A stretch of DNA of 64,000 nucleotides from CAWHJB01 sp963698715 (GTDB taxonomy: Bacteria; Chloroflexota; Anaerolineae; Anaerolineales; UBA4823). Position 1 is the stretch's first letter. Each line of letters opens with the position of its first letter. Positions 20,191 to 27,242 of the stretch are shown here, piece by piece. The stretch covers positions 372,001-436,000 of the forward strand of contig CAVORW010000002.1 of the NCBI GenBank assembly GCA_963698715.1, given 5' to 3'. Under the pieces are notes generated by a model that made no database searches, was not told the origin of the DNA, and was given only the letters and a program-made list of their open reading frames with translations. The position numbers and the translations under genes are program-made.

Positions 20191-21636
20191 ATGAAAGATG
20201 TCATTGTGATCGGTGGTGGACCAGCAGGTGTAACAGCTGCGTTGCGGGCACGTGAACTTGGTGCCTCAGTTGCCCTGGTAGAGCGTGAATTTCTGGGAGG
20301 TACCTGCACCAATGATGGGTGCGTCCCTACCCGGGTCCTTGCTAGAGCGGCAAGGCTGCGGAGAGATGCAGAACAGTTCAGCCATTACGGCCTGGACGGC
20401 AGCCAGCCAGCGGTCAATTTTTCGGACCTGATCGCGAAGGTCCAGCAGAAGGTTTATGCGATCCATGAAAAGAAACAAATCGCAGCCAATCTGGAGCGGG
20501 CTGGGGTTGAATTATTCACCCAGGCTGGGCAAGCCAGTTTTACCGGCCCAAAGACAGTGGCGCTGGAAGATGGGACAATTCTGGAAGGCGAAAAATTCAT
20601 CTTGTGCGTAGGGGGCCATGCCCGGCGAATTTCCCTTCCGGGCGGAGAGCACGCGCTGACTCACAGTGATGTGTGGTCGCTCAAAGAACTGCCCGAGTCG
20701 TTGGCGATCGTTGGTGGAGCAGCCACTGGCTGCCAGCTGGCCTCAATTTTTGCAGCATTTGGCGTCCAGGTGTCTTTATTGGAAGTAAATCCCCGTCTCC
20801 TGCGGCTGGAGGATGAGATTGTTTCCATTGGGCTGACGGAATCTTTTCGCCAGCGTGGGATTGCGATTATTAATGGGATTGGAGGAGTAGACCGGATCGA
20901 ACGTAAAGGCCGGGATCTGATCCTGCATTACAGCAAGGATGACCAGCCACAAACCCTGAGAACTTCGGCTGTTGTCATGGCCGTTGGTTGGGTCGGCAAT
21001 GTAGAGAGTTTGAATCTTGAAGCGGCAGGCGTGGATTACCAACGCGGTTATATCACTGTTAATGATAGTTTGCAAACTTCTCAGCCCCATATCTATGCGG
21101 CTGGCGATATCACAGGCCGGATGATGCTCGTGCAAAGCGGCAGTTATGATGGCAGGCTGGCGGCCGAAAACGCAGTACTGGGTGGCTCACAGCCTTACCG
21201 GCACAGTATCGTGCCGCATGGCGGCTTTACTGACCCGGAATACGGCAGTGTAGGTCTAACTGAAGAGCAAGCTCGAGCAACCGGGCAGGATGTGGTCTTG
21301 GCGGTAGTTCCGTATGCCGATATGGACCGAGCAGTGATCGATGGGCGCATTGAAGGTTACTGCAAATTGATCGTATCGGTGGAAACACATCGAATTTTAG
21401 GCGCCCACATCATCGGCGAGCAGGCCCTGGAAACCATTCATCTGGTTGCTGGTGGGATGGCAGCCGATATGTGGATCGAGCATCTGGCTGAGTTGGAGAT
21501 CGCTTACCCAACTTTCACAGCAGTTGTAGGGTTGGCAGCCCGCCAGATCGTGCGCGAACTGGGTGTGATGCCATTGGCTGCCCAATGGCGGGCCCTGGGT
21601 AAACCGCACGCCGAATGGGAACGATCATTCGAATGA
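20191..21636 (+). CDS. Class I pyridine nucleotide-disulfide oxidoreductase (MerA/Lpd-like)
   Basis: The FAD-binding GGGPAGVTAA motif opens the protein, followed by the redox-active disulfide GGTCTNDGCVPT (Cys39 and Cys44) typical of mercuric reductase and dihydrolipoyl dehydrogenase. The NAD(P) segment IVGGAATGCQLAS and the IYAAGDITG FAD motif are present, and the C-terminal dimerisation domain is complete. The usual C-terminal HPTxxE catalytic dyad is replaced by AYPTFTAVVG, so it is not a normal dihydrolipoyl dehydrogenase. MerA-like enzymes also lack the His, but no N-terminal metal-binding domain or C-terminal CC pair is present. The substrate is therefore unknown. Its stop overlaps the start of the membrane sensor gene (ATGA), suggesting translational coupling to the signalling operon. 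Confidence 0.85.
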   Translation: MKDVIVIGGGPAGVTAALRARELGASVALVEREFLGGTCTNDGCVPTRVLARAARLRRDAEQFSHYGLDGSQPAVNFSDLIAKVQQKVYAIHEKKQIAANLERAGVELFTQAGQASFTGPKTVALEDGTILEGEKFILCVGGHARRISLPGGEHALTHSDVWSLKELPESLAIVGGAATGCQLASIFAAFGVQVSLLEVNPRLLRLEDEIVSIGLTESFRQRGIAIINGIGGVDRIERKGRDLILHYSKDDQPQTLRTSAVVMAVGWVGNVESLNLEAAGVDYQRGYITVNDSLQTSQPHIYAAGDITGRMMLVQSGSYDGRLAAENAVLGGSQPYRHSIVPHGGFTDPEYGSVGLTEEQARATGQDVVLAVVPYADMDRAVIDGRIEGYCKLIVSVETHRILGAHIIGEQALETIHLVAGGMAADMWIEHLAELEIAYPTFTAVVGLAARQIVRELGVMPLAAQWRALGKPHAEWERSFE

Positions 21637-23060
21637 TGAAAAAAAGAATACTCGCGACAATGAATAAAATGGTGGCTCTGGGCGATTCGCCTACACGCGG
21701 GCTGACGATCCTCATTGGAGCTCTGACTTTGCTGGTTTTTTGTTTTACACCCATTTATGCCCTGACCTGGAGTCTCTTGCCGTTCCCTGGTTTTGTGGTG
21801 GAACAATCCCTGATTGTGGCCGACAGCAACGGTGTTGGCTGGTCTGGGCGCCAGGTGGGTATGACTCACCCTGAGCGTGTTTTGTACGTCGGCAAACACC
21901 CGATTAGTAACCCGACGGAATTGCGCGCTGCTCTGAAGGAATACTCGATTGGACATGAGGTGGGGGTTGTCACCCTTACTCCAGGTGGTGATCTGCGTAC
22001 TTATCCAGCCGTGAAGTTGACCGATTTCTCCCAGGCAGATTTACTGCGCTTATTCTGGCTCCCCTATCTGATCGGTTTGGCTTATTTGCTGATGGGAGGC
22101 TGGGTATTGCGAGTCCGAGGAAATAGTCCAGCCGGTCGGGCGTTTGCCTTTTTTTGTTTTATGGCGGCGGTTGCATCAGGCTTATTGTTTGACCTGATCA
22201 CGACCCATGTCGGTTCAATCTTATGGACGGTTGCCGTAGCACAGCTGGGCGGTGCTTTGATCAGCCTGGCAATGCTCTTTCCAAATATCTGGCCCCCGAT
22301 CCAGCGCCGGCCCTGGTTGAGATTTGTGCCTTATTTTGTGTCCATTATCCTGGCAGCCTGGGGTGTGGTTGGAGTGACGGATCTGCAGGATCCGTGGGCT
22401 TATATTGATAGCTGGCGCAATAATTATTATTTTACTTCTCTGGGTATTCTTTTCTTTCTGGGGATTATGATCTGGCGCAATTTTACGGTTCAGGGGGCTG
22501 TAGCCCGCCAGCAAGTCCGCATCATCTTGCTGGGAGCATTGCTCTCCTTTGTACCGCTGGGCATTTGGTTTGGCGCGCCGATGTTTTCCATGCCGGTCCG
22601 CTGGAATCCAGGATTACTGCTGCCGTTCCTGCTGGTATTTCCTATATGCATCAGCCTGGCGATTTTGCGCTACCGGCTGTGGGATGTGGATGTTTTTATC
22701 AACCGAGCCCTGGTTTATGGGGCTCTCTCTGTCGTCCTACTGGTAGTTTATCTGGCGAGCGTCGTGATCCTGCAAGGCCTGTTTGGTTTGTTGATAGGTA
22801 ATAATTCCCGGCTGGAGGCTGTCATATCGACATTAATTATTGTGGCACTTTTCAACCCAGTGCGAAATCGGCTGCAGACTTCCATCGACCGGCGTTTCTA
22901 TCGGCGGAAATACGACGCCGCACGAACGCTGGCTGCCTTTAGTGAGACCGTAGGCAACGATGTGGATTTGGACGAGATGGCGGATCATTTATTGGATGTC
23001 TTGGATGAGACTCTGGAACCTGTCCAGGCAGCCTTATGGGTGGTAGAACGCGCGGAGTGA
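21633..23060 (+). CDS. Multi-spanning membrane sensor with PDZ-like domain
   Basis: After a first membrane helix (GLTILIGALTLLVFCFTPIY) comes an extracytoplasmic stretch resembling a PDZ fold (YVGKHPISNPTELRAAL...GGDLRTY). About nine more hydrophobic helices follow, and a cytoplasmic tail with the typical RLWDVDVFINRALVYG and SIDRRFYRRKYDAARTL blocks. The tail ends in what looks like the first helix and strand of a GAF domain (LLDVLDETLEPVQAALWVV). In related Chloroflexi proteins I recall this continuing directly into GAF and SpoIIE phosphatase domains. Here the gene stops and those domains are in the next gene, 121 bases on. The ATG at 21633 overlaps the previous stop. It is the likely input of the partner-switching module. 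Confidence 0.8.
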   Translation: MMKKRILATMNKMVALGDSPTRGLTILIGALTLLVFCFTPIYALTWSLLPFPGFVVEQSLIVADSNGVGWSGRQVGMTHPERVLYVGKHPISNPTELRAALKEYSIGHEVGVVTLTPGGDLRTYPAVKLTDFSQADLLRLFWLPYLIGLAYLLMGGWVLRVRGNSPAGRAFAFFCFMAAVASGLLFDLITTHVGSILWTVAVAQLGGALISLAMLFPNIWPPIQRRPWLRFVPYFVSIILAAWGVVGVTDLQDPWAYIDSWRNNYYFTSLGILFFLGIMIWRNFTVQGAVARQQVRIILLGALLSFVPLGIWFGAPMFSMPVRWNPGLLLPFLLVFPICISLAILRYRLWDVDVFINRALVYGALSVVLLVVYLASVVILQGLFGLLIGNNSRLEAVISTLIIVALFNPVRNRLQTSIDRRFYRRKYDAARTLAAFSETVGNDVDLDEMADHLLDVLDETLEPVQAALWVVERAE

Positions 23061-23104
23061 GAGCAACCCTGCACTGTCTTATAAAAGGTCAGTGGGATGG
23101 AAAG

Positions 23105-23178
23105 GTGATAATGACTGTCAACGGCTCGACAGGACGGATAAGTGATGATGACTATCAACGACACTACAAGATGGAATA
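23105..23178 (+). repeat. Two imperfect 37-bp tandem repeats
   Basis: GTGATAATGACTGTCAACG at 23105 is repeated as GTGATGATGACTATCAACG at 23142, and the full 37-base units match at about 28 of 37 positions. They lie in the gap between the sensor and phosphatase genes. The period is not a multiple of three, so the similarity is at DNA or RNA level and not from protein repeats. Confidence 0.6.
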
Positions 23179-23185
23179 TTTATGA
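23111..23185 (+). CDS. Possible 24-codon leader ORF coupled to phosphatase gene
   Basis: An ATG preceded by AAAGGTG opens a frame of 24 codons (beginning MTVNGSTGRISDDD). Its TGA overlaps the ATG of the phosphatase gene, the usual arrangement for translational coupling. The frame covers the tandem repeats. The peptide has no recognised family, so it may be regulatory, a remnant of the sensor-phosphatase linker, or chance. Confidence 0.3.
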   Translation: MTVNGSTGRISDDDYQRHYKMEYL

Positions 23186-24354
23186 TGGCTACCAATGTTC
23201 TCAAATTAGTTCGCCGTCTTCTAGGGCGAAATAACAATCAAAAGCCTCAGGCCCATTTAGAGTTTGCGATCGCGACTGCTGCACTCCACCCACGGCCAGC
23301 CATTACAACGATTCCAAAAGGGGATCCACTGGTGGAATATTTTTTACATGCGCCCGGAGTAACTGAAATCAGCCGCCTTAAAATGGATTCACCTGCCTTG
23401 GACCAGTTAAGGCAGGTGAATTATCGCCTGGTGGTGCCATTGATCAGCCAGGGGGAGGTGATTGGCTTATTAAACCTAGGAGAACGCCGCAGCGAGCAAG
23501 AGTATTCTAAAGATGACCTGCATTTATTGAATATGCTCGCCAGCCAGGTATCCCCAGCCCTGCGCGTCGCCCAACTTGTAAAGCAGCGCCAGAAAGAGGT
23601 GATTGATAGGGAGCGAATGAGGCAGGAGCTTCAATTAGGCCGGCATATCCAACAGACTCTCTTACCCAAAGAGCCTCCCCAGCTACCGGGCTGGGAGATT
23701 GCTATTCATTACCAGCCTGCCCGGGAAGTTGGGGGTGATTTTTATGATTTTATGCCGTTGCCGGACGGCCGGATAGTTTTTGTGGTGGGCGATGTGACCG
23801 ATAAAGGCGTTCCGGCAGCACTGGTCATGAGCACAACCCGGGCGATTTTGCGCGGCACGGCTCGACAAATGCTTTCGCCTGGTGCAGCATTGGCGCATTC
23901 GAATGATTTGATACTGCCAGAGATTCCTCCCCAAATGTTTATCACCTGCTTGTATGGGATTTTAGAACCTATAACCGGGCGGATCCAGTATGCTAATGCG
24001 GGCCACAATTTGCCCTGCATACGCAACAATCAAGAAGTAGAGGAACTGCATGCCAAAGGCATGCCGCTGGGTTTGCTGCCTGGGATGGTCTATGAAGAAA
24101 AAGAAGCAGTCCTGCCACCTGGCGGCTGCATGCTGCTCTATAGTGATGGCCTGGTGGAGGCGCACAATGCCCAATACGATATGTTTGGTTTTCCGCGACT
24201 GCGATCGCTGGTTGGAAAATTGTCGCCCAACCCGGAAGTAGCGATACGATGCCTTATGGAGGAACTAAACTCTTTCACCGGGCCAAATTGGAGCCAGGAA
24301 GATGATATCACCCTGTTATCTTTGCATCATCTTGGACCGGAGGAAGCATGGTAA
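23182..24354 (+). CDS. GAF-SpoIIE (PP2C-type) serine phosphatase
   Basis: Residues about 40-130 form the main part of a GAF domain (LVVPLISQGEVIGLLNLG). A coiled linker (QRQKEVIDRERMRQELQLGRH) leads to a SpoIIE/RsbU-type PP2C phosphatase domain: QQTLLPKEPPQLPGW, REVGGDFYDF with Asp186, VGDVTDKG with Asp204 and Asp207, YANAGHNLPC and LLYSDGLVEA. Such phosphatases dephosphorylate STAS antagonists in partner-switching systems using Mn/Mg ions. The next two genes supply the RsbW-like and STAS partners with overlapping start/stop codons. The start MM at 23182 fits the stop of the small upstream ORF. The GAF N-terminus appears to be left behind in the preceding membrane gene. Confidence 0.9.
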   Translation: MMATNVLKLVRRLLGRNNNQKPQAHLEFAIATAALHPRPAITTIPKGDPLVEYFLHAPGVTEISRLKMDSPALDQLRQVNYRLVVPLISQGEVIGLLNLGERRSEQEYSKDDLHLLNMLASQVSPALRVAQLVKQRQKEVIDRERMRQELQLGRHIQQTLLPKEPPQLPGWEIAIHYQPAREVGGDFYDFMPLPDGRIVFVVGDVTDKGVPAALVMSTTRAILRGTARQMLSPGAALAHSNDLILPEIPPQMFITCLYGILEPITGRIQYANAGHNLPCIRNNQEVEELHAKGMPLGLLPGMVYEEKEAVLPPGGCMLLYSDGLVEAHNAQYDMFGFPRLRSLVGKLSPNPEVAIRCLMEELNSFTGPNWSQEDDITLLSLHHLGPEEAW

Positions 24355-24794
24355 AGGTCGATAGAATTGCCAGCGTATCGAACTATTCTTCGGGCGCTGA
24401 ATGGCGCTTGCTGACAGAGGTTCTGGTGGCTGGTGAAGCTGACCAGAGACTGCTGGTAGTTGAACAGGTGATTGAAACGGTAAAAGCCTTTCATCTATCC
24501 ACCAGCAGGCTGGATGAGCTCAAAACCGCAGTCACCAGAGCAGTGATGAGTGAAGTTAAATTGTCCACCCAGGACAGTGACATACACTTAGTTTTGATGC
24601 GGGTTATGATTTCCCAGGCAGTTTCTGACGAGCGTTCAAATCTGCAAGAATGTGGAGCAAGCGGCTGGGGTTTCTTCTTGATTGAAAAAATGTTGGAAGA
24701 AGCCTTGCGGCGCAGAGTGGCGCCCTGCCATGTGGTTGAGTTATTTCTTTATCTGGAAGGCGAAAGCCAGGAGAGTAAGAAGGAGAAGTTATGA
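24348..24794 (+). CDS. Degenerate anti-sigma/RsbW-like ATP-binding protein (putative)
   Basis: The 148-residue protein sits exactly where the serine kinase/anti-sigma factor of a partner-switching operon is expected, between SpoIIE phosphatase and STAS genes, overlapping both (ATGGTAA and ATGA). Parts resemble a GHKL fold: AVTRAVMSEV in place of the N-box AVxEAxxNA, and GWGFFLIEKMLEEAL in place of the G-box GxGLxLIxxLxD. The key N-box Asn and most glycines are missing, so kinase activity is doubtful. It may bind the antagonist without phosphorylating it. The assignment rests mainly on context. Confidence 0.6.
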   Translation: MVKVDRIASVSNYSSGAEWRLLTEVLVAGEADQRLLVVEQVIETVKAFHLSTSRLDELKTAVTRAVMSEVKLSTQDSDIHLVLMRVMISQAVSDERSNLQECGASGWGFFLIEKMLEEALRRRVAPCHVVELFLYLEGESQESKKEKL

Positions 24795-25147
24795 TGGTAG
24801 TGAAAGCGATCTTCCGTGTGCGCCAACCAAGTCCGCAGGTGAGCGTGATCGAAGTTGAGGGACAGGTAACTGCTTTTGTAGAGGACTTGCTGATGAAAGC
24901 CTACAATCAGGCTGCCCAGGACAATCCAACGGTCATCATATTCGATTTTAATAAGATGAACTTCATTAATAGCAGTGGCATTGGCCTGCTGGTGACTTTG
25001 CTGGTGCGATCCAGGCGCAACAATCAACAATTATTTGCGTTTGGCTTAAATGAACATTTTGAATATGTGTTTGAACTGACACGATTGAACGAGGCAATTC
25101 GTTTGTATAAGACCGAAAAAGAAGCTCTGGCAGGAGTGACTGCCTGA
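24791..25147 (+). CDS. STAS-domain anti-sigma factor antagonist
   Basis: At 118 residues this is a single STAS domain: VSVIEVEGQVTAF, then VIIFDFNKMNFINSSGIGLLVTLL with the phosphorylatable serine in NSSG (Ser61/Ser62), as in SpoIIAA and RsbV. In partner switching the dephosphorylated antagonist sequesters an anti-sigma or another target; the SpoIIE phosphatase two genes upstream would activate it. No cognate sigma factor lies next to it. Start ATG overlaps the previous TGA. A strong terminator follows 22 bases after the stop. Confidence 0.9.
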   Translation: MMVVKAIFRVRQPSPQVSVIEVEGQVTAFVEDLLMKAYNQAAQDNPTVIIFDFNKMNFINSSGIGLLVTLLVRSRRNNQQLFAFGLNEHFEYVFELTRLNEAIRLYKTEKEALAGVTA

Positions 25148-25168
25148 AAGTAAACATCAGTTTTAAGC

Positions 25169-25220
25169 AGCGGTTGCCAGTGCGTGCTTCACCTACACTG
25201 GCAACCGCTTTCTTGTTTTA
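25169..25220 (+). terminator. Intrinsic terminator of the signalling operon
   Basis: A perfect 14-bp stem AGCGGTTGCCAGTG / CACTGGCAACCGCT with a 13-base loop is followed by TTCTTGTTTTA. It is 22 bases downstream of the STAS stop codon. Confidence 0.9.
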
Positions 25221-25520
25221 TGGATCGGGGCCAATCGTGAAGAGTCAACTACCACCCGCTAAAGCGAGTGGCTTGTCACTGGAGTAGTGGAGTGCCCTAA
25301 GTACTAAACCGTTTCTCAACTCCGAGACATTCGCCGTTATTCCGGGTTATGCGCTGTTGTACCCGGCGGCGTTTCGGCTGGTTGACTTCTCTTACGAGAG
25401 AGAGCGGGGTCGGCCCGCAGCAGCCCTGCTTGCAGGAATTTCTCGTACTTCCCGCAAACAACAGCGCAGTTTGTTGGAACAATTGTACTATAGAAAGGAG
25501 ATGTCGGCTTCCTCCACCCC

Positions 25521-25530
25521 CGCTAAAGGG
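25521..25530. repeat. Target-site duplication of the IS (left)
   Basis: CGCTAAAGGG directly left of the IS matches CGCTAAAGCG directly right of it (26947-26956) at 8 of 10 positions. The right copy is the one that fits the target hairpin, so the left has drifted. Confidence 0.65.
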
Positions 25531-25551
25531 GTGCACTAAAATGTTGTAGAA

Positions 25552-26313
25552 TCAGACAGCCAAGGGCAGAAGGGCAAGGCTGTCGAAAGCCGCTCCATCA
25601 GAGAGCCAGGCCGCCCGTGCTTTGGCGGTTGCGATGGCACCTGCGAGCGTCCAACGGGCACCAGAAATCTTGAGCCGAGCGGTAGCAATCTGTTTGCAAG
25701 CACTCTCAACCGTGCCGCTGCCAATCCAATACCCCTGAGCTCGGAACTGAGCGTAATTCATTCGGTGTTGGTTATTGGAGTAATAAGTGACCGCACGCTG
25801 CGCCGCCTCTTCGGCTGTTTTATGTCGGCCATAGTGCTGACAGGCTGCGATCACTTTTTGAACCTGGCCTTGCCATAGCCAGTTTGTGACTTGCTCCAGC
25901 CACTCCTGGCGGGCGGTTGCTTGAGAGAAAACAGCATCTGCGATCGGTGTGAGATATTCACAGGCATGGTACCAATCGACGATCTGGATCGCATCGGGGA
26001 AGTAATGGGAAATCAGTTTCCAGATCCAAACGGCGCCGTCACAAACGAAGACAAGTTCCTGCGCCTTGTCGGCTAAACGTCTCACCCCAGTGGCCCATAA
26101 CAGCTGCCCGAATTCTTCGGCAGGCGCAATCGCACTATGATAGCTGATCGCTTGGGCTTTCGGATCGGCTTGCCCATACACTTCCGCCACCTGATACCAA
26201 CTCAAGGTCTTTAACTCCCGCCATTGCTGCCCGACCGGCACCTGGGCGCCATCTAGCGAACCATATAAGCGCTTTGGCACTGCGCTAATCGCTCCACCCG
26301 CTCTTGCAGCCAA
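25552..26313 (-). CDS. IS transposase, C-terminal catalytic frame
   Basis: This frame carries the catalytic part of the transposase: YGSLDGAQVPV with a likely first Asp, FVCDGAVWIW, IQIVDWYHACEYL and GSGTVESACKQI with the likely Glu. These are characteristic of ISKra4-type DDE enzymes. It lacks its own good start (only TTG inside the upstream frame) and lies in the -1 frame relative to the N-terminal ORF over a 61-base overlap. A fused product by -1 frameshifting is therefore expected. I see no textbook slippery heptamer in the overlap, so the copy may be inactive. The end lies 21 bases from the IS boundary. Confidence 0.8.
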   Translation of the reverse strand: MAARAGGAISAVPKRLYGSLDGAQVPVGQQWRELKTLSWYQVAEVYGQADPKAQAISYHSAIAPAEEFGQLLWATGVRRLADKAQELVFVCDGAVWIWKLISHYFPDAIQIVDWYHACEYLTPIADAVFSQATARQEWLEQVTNWLWQGQVQKVIAACQHYGRHKTAEEAAQRAVTYYSNNQHRMNYAQFRAQGYWIGSGTVESACKQIATARLKISGARWTLAGAIATAKARAAWLSDGAAFDSLALLPLAV

Positions 26314-26861
26314 GCTTCATCCTGGCTCTGACGGACCCACTCTGCCTCCCGCTGGGCTTGTTTCTGCCCGATCTGTTGGGTTTGCTTGCGGATGGTATTG
26401 TCGCTGACTTCGACCAATAAAAATTCTCGGATCTTGCGTTGGGCTCGTTCAAAAGCAATATCCACGCCAGCTATGGCCAGCAGTTTGCCCATCACCAGGC
26501 TGACTTCTCCCGGATGTAAGCCCCACAGCTGATCCAGCCGGTAGTACTTCCGCCCACAGGCTGCACAGCCATAATATGAGCGATGGTAGTTAACCCAACC
26601 AAACACGCTCAGGATTTGCGCCTTCCGCTTTGAGATCCGCGGCGCCTGTGCCCCGCAGGCACAGCCTACTCGCCGTCCCTGTTTCTCATCTTCCCTTTCC
26701 AACACTTTCCCATATGTCTGCTGTCCCACTTGTTGCAGCAGCGCTCGGATCCCATTTTCAAGTTCCACCTGGTTTTGAATTTCTCCGGCTTCGATCAGCC
26801 GGCTAATTTCGTCTGCCAATAGACCCGTTATCTCGTCCTTTGCTCTTGTGCTAAAATCCAT
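26253..26861 (-). CDS. IS transposase, N-terminal zinc-finger/HTH frame
   Basis: The frame begins MDFSTRAKDEITGLL after AGAGG seven bases upstream. It includes cysteine pairs (GCACG and YYGCAACGRKYYRLD) that form a zinc-ribbon-like DNA-binding region, then helical sequence up to ERVERLAQCQSAYMVR, where it stops. This is the expected N-terminal half of an ISKra4-type transposase. The catalytic half follows in the -1 frame. Confidence 0.75.
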   Translation of the reverse strand: MDFSTRAKDEITGLLADEISRLIEAGEIQNQVELENGIRALLQQVGQQTYGKVLEREDEKQGRRVGCACGAQAPRISKRKAQILSVFGWVNYHRSYYGCAACGRKYYRLDQLWGLHPGEVSLVMGKLLAIAGVDIAFERAQRKIREFLLVEVSDNTIRKQTQQIGQKQAQREAEWVRQSQDEAWLQERVERLAQCQSAYMVR

Positions 26862-27015
26862 CTGGGAACCTCTTTCTGTGATTGTTGTTTTGGATAACCT
26901 AATCATAGCCTAGAGGTTCCTTTTTCTACAACATTTTAGTGCTCCCCGCTAAAGCGAGTGGTTTCCGCCGACAAGAATGATGAATAATTAAGGGAACAAT
27001 CACGGGTGTACCTGG

Positions 27016-27142
27016 ATGGTTCTCTCGCTTAGCCACTTTAAAAAAGAAGAGAAGCTGTGTTGTTCAATTTGAACGCTTTGCCGTCTAAATTGAACAACAC
27101 AAATCCTTCTTTTGTCTTGATAGGATTTGGAAAGAGAACCAT
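27016..27142. repeat. 127-bp imperfect palindrome, MITE-like
   Basis: The outer arms ATGGTTCTCT (27016) and AGAGAACCAT (27133-27142) are perfect inverses. Inner arms TGTGTTGTTCAATTT (27056-27070) and AAATTGAACAACACA (27087-27101) form a 15-bp perfect stem, and AAAAAAGAAG/CTTCTTTTG in between also pairs. The whole region can fold into one long hairpin 100 bases before the epimerase start. No target duplication was found. Confidence 0.55.
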
Positions 27143-27242
27143 TTAATAGCCAAGGTGCATAGTCTATAGCATGGTGGTGGATGGTGTAAAATGGATAAAG
27201 TGACGAGTTTCCCTTAGCTACCCAGTCAAGAGGAGGTTTTAC

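Larger units (their letters stand above)
25531..26946 (-). mobile_element. ISKra4-like insertion sequence
   Basis: The 1416-bp element is bounded by inverted repeats, GCACTAAAATGTTGTAGAA on the left and its exact complement on the right, with slightly asymmetric outer bases (GTGCACT and AGTGCTCCC). It is flanked by 10-bp near-identical duplications. It carries two overlapping minus-strand transposase frames related by a -1 shift. The motifs fit ISKra4 best; ISLre2-like is the alternative. Two MITEs in the window share these ends. Confidence 0.85.
25252..26972. mobile_element. Remnant of an IS200/IS605-like element, split by a later IS
   Basis: A hairpin CCACCCGCTAAAGCGAGTGG lies at 25252-25271. 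A second hairpin with the same GCTAAAG loop and outer arms GTCGGC (25503-25508) and GCCGAC (26967-26972) is interrupted by the IS at 25531-26946. Removing the IS and one target copy leaves an element of about 300 bases with subterminal hairpins at both ends. This is the pattern I associate with IS200/IS605-type ends or their PATE derivatives. No TnpA or TnpB reading frame is left. The interior (25272-25502) has no recognised gene; a guide-type RNA relic is possible but unproven. Confidence 0.5.
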
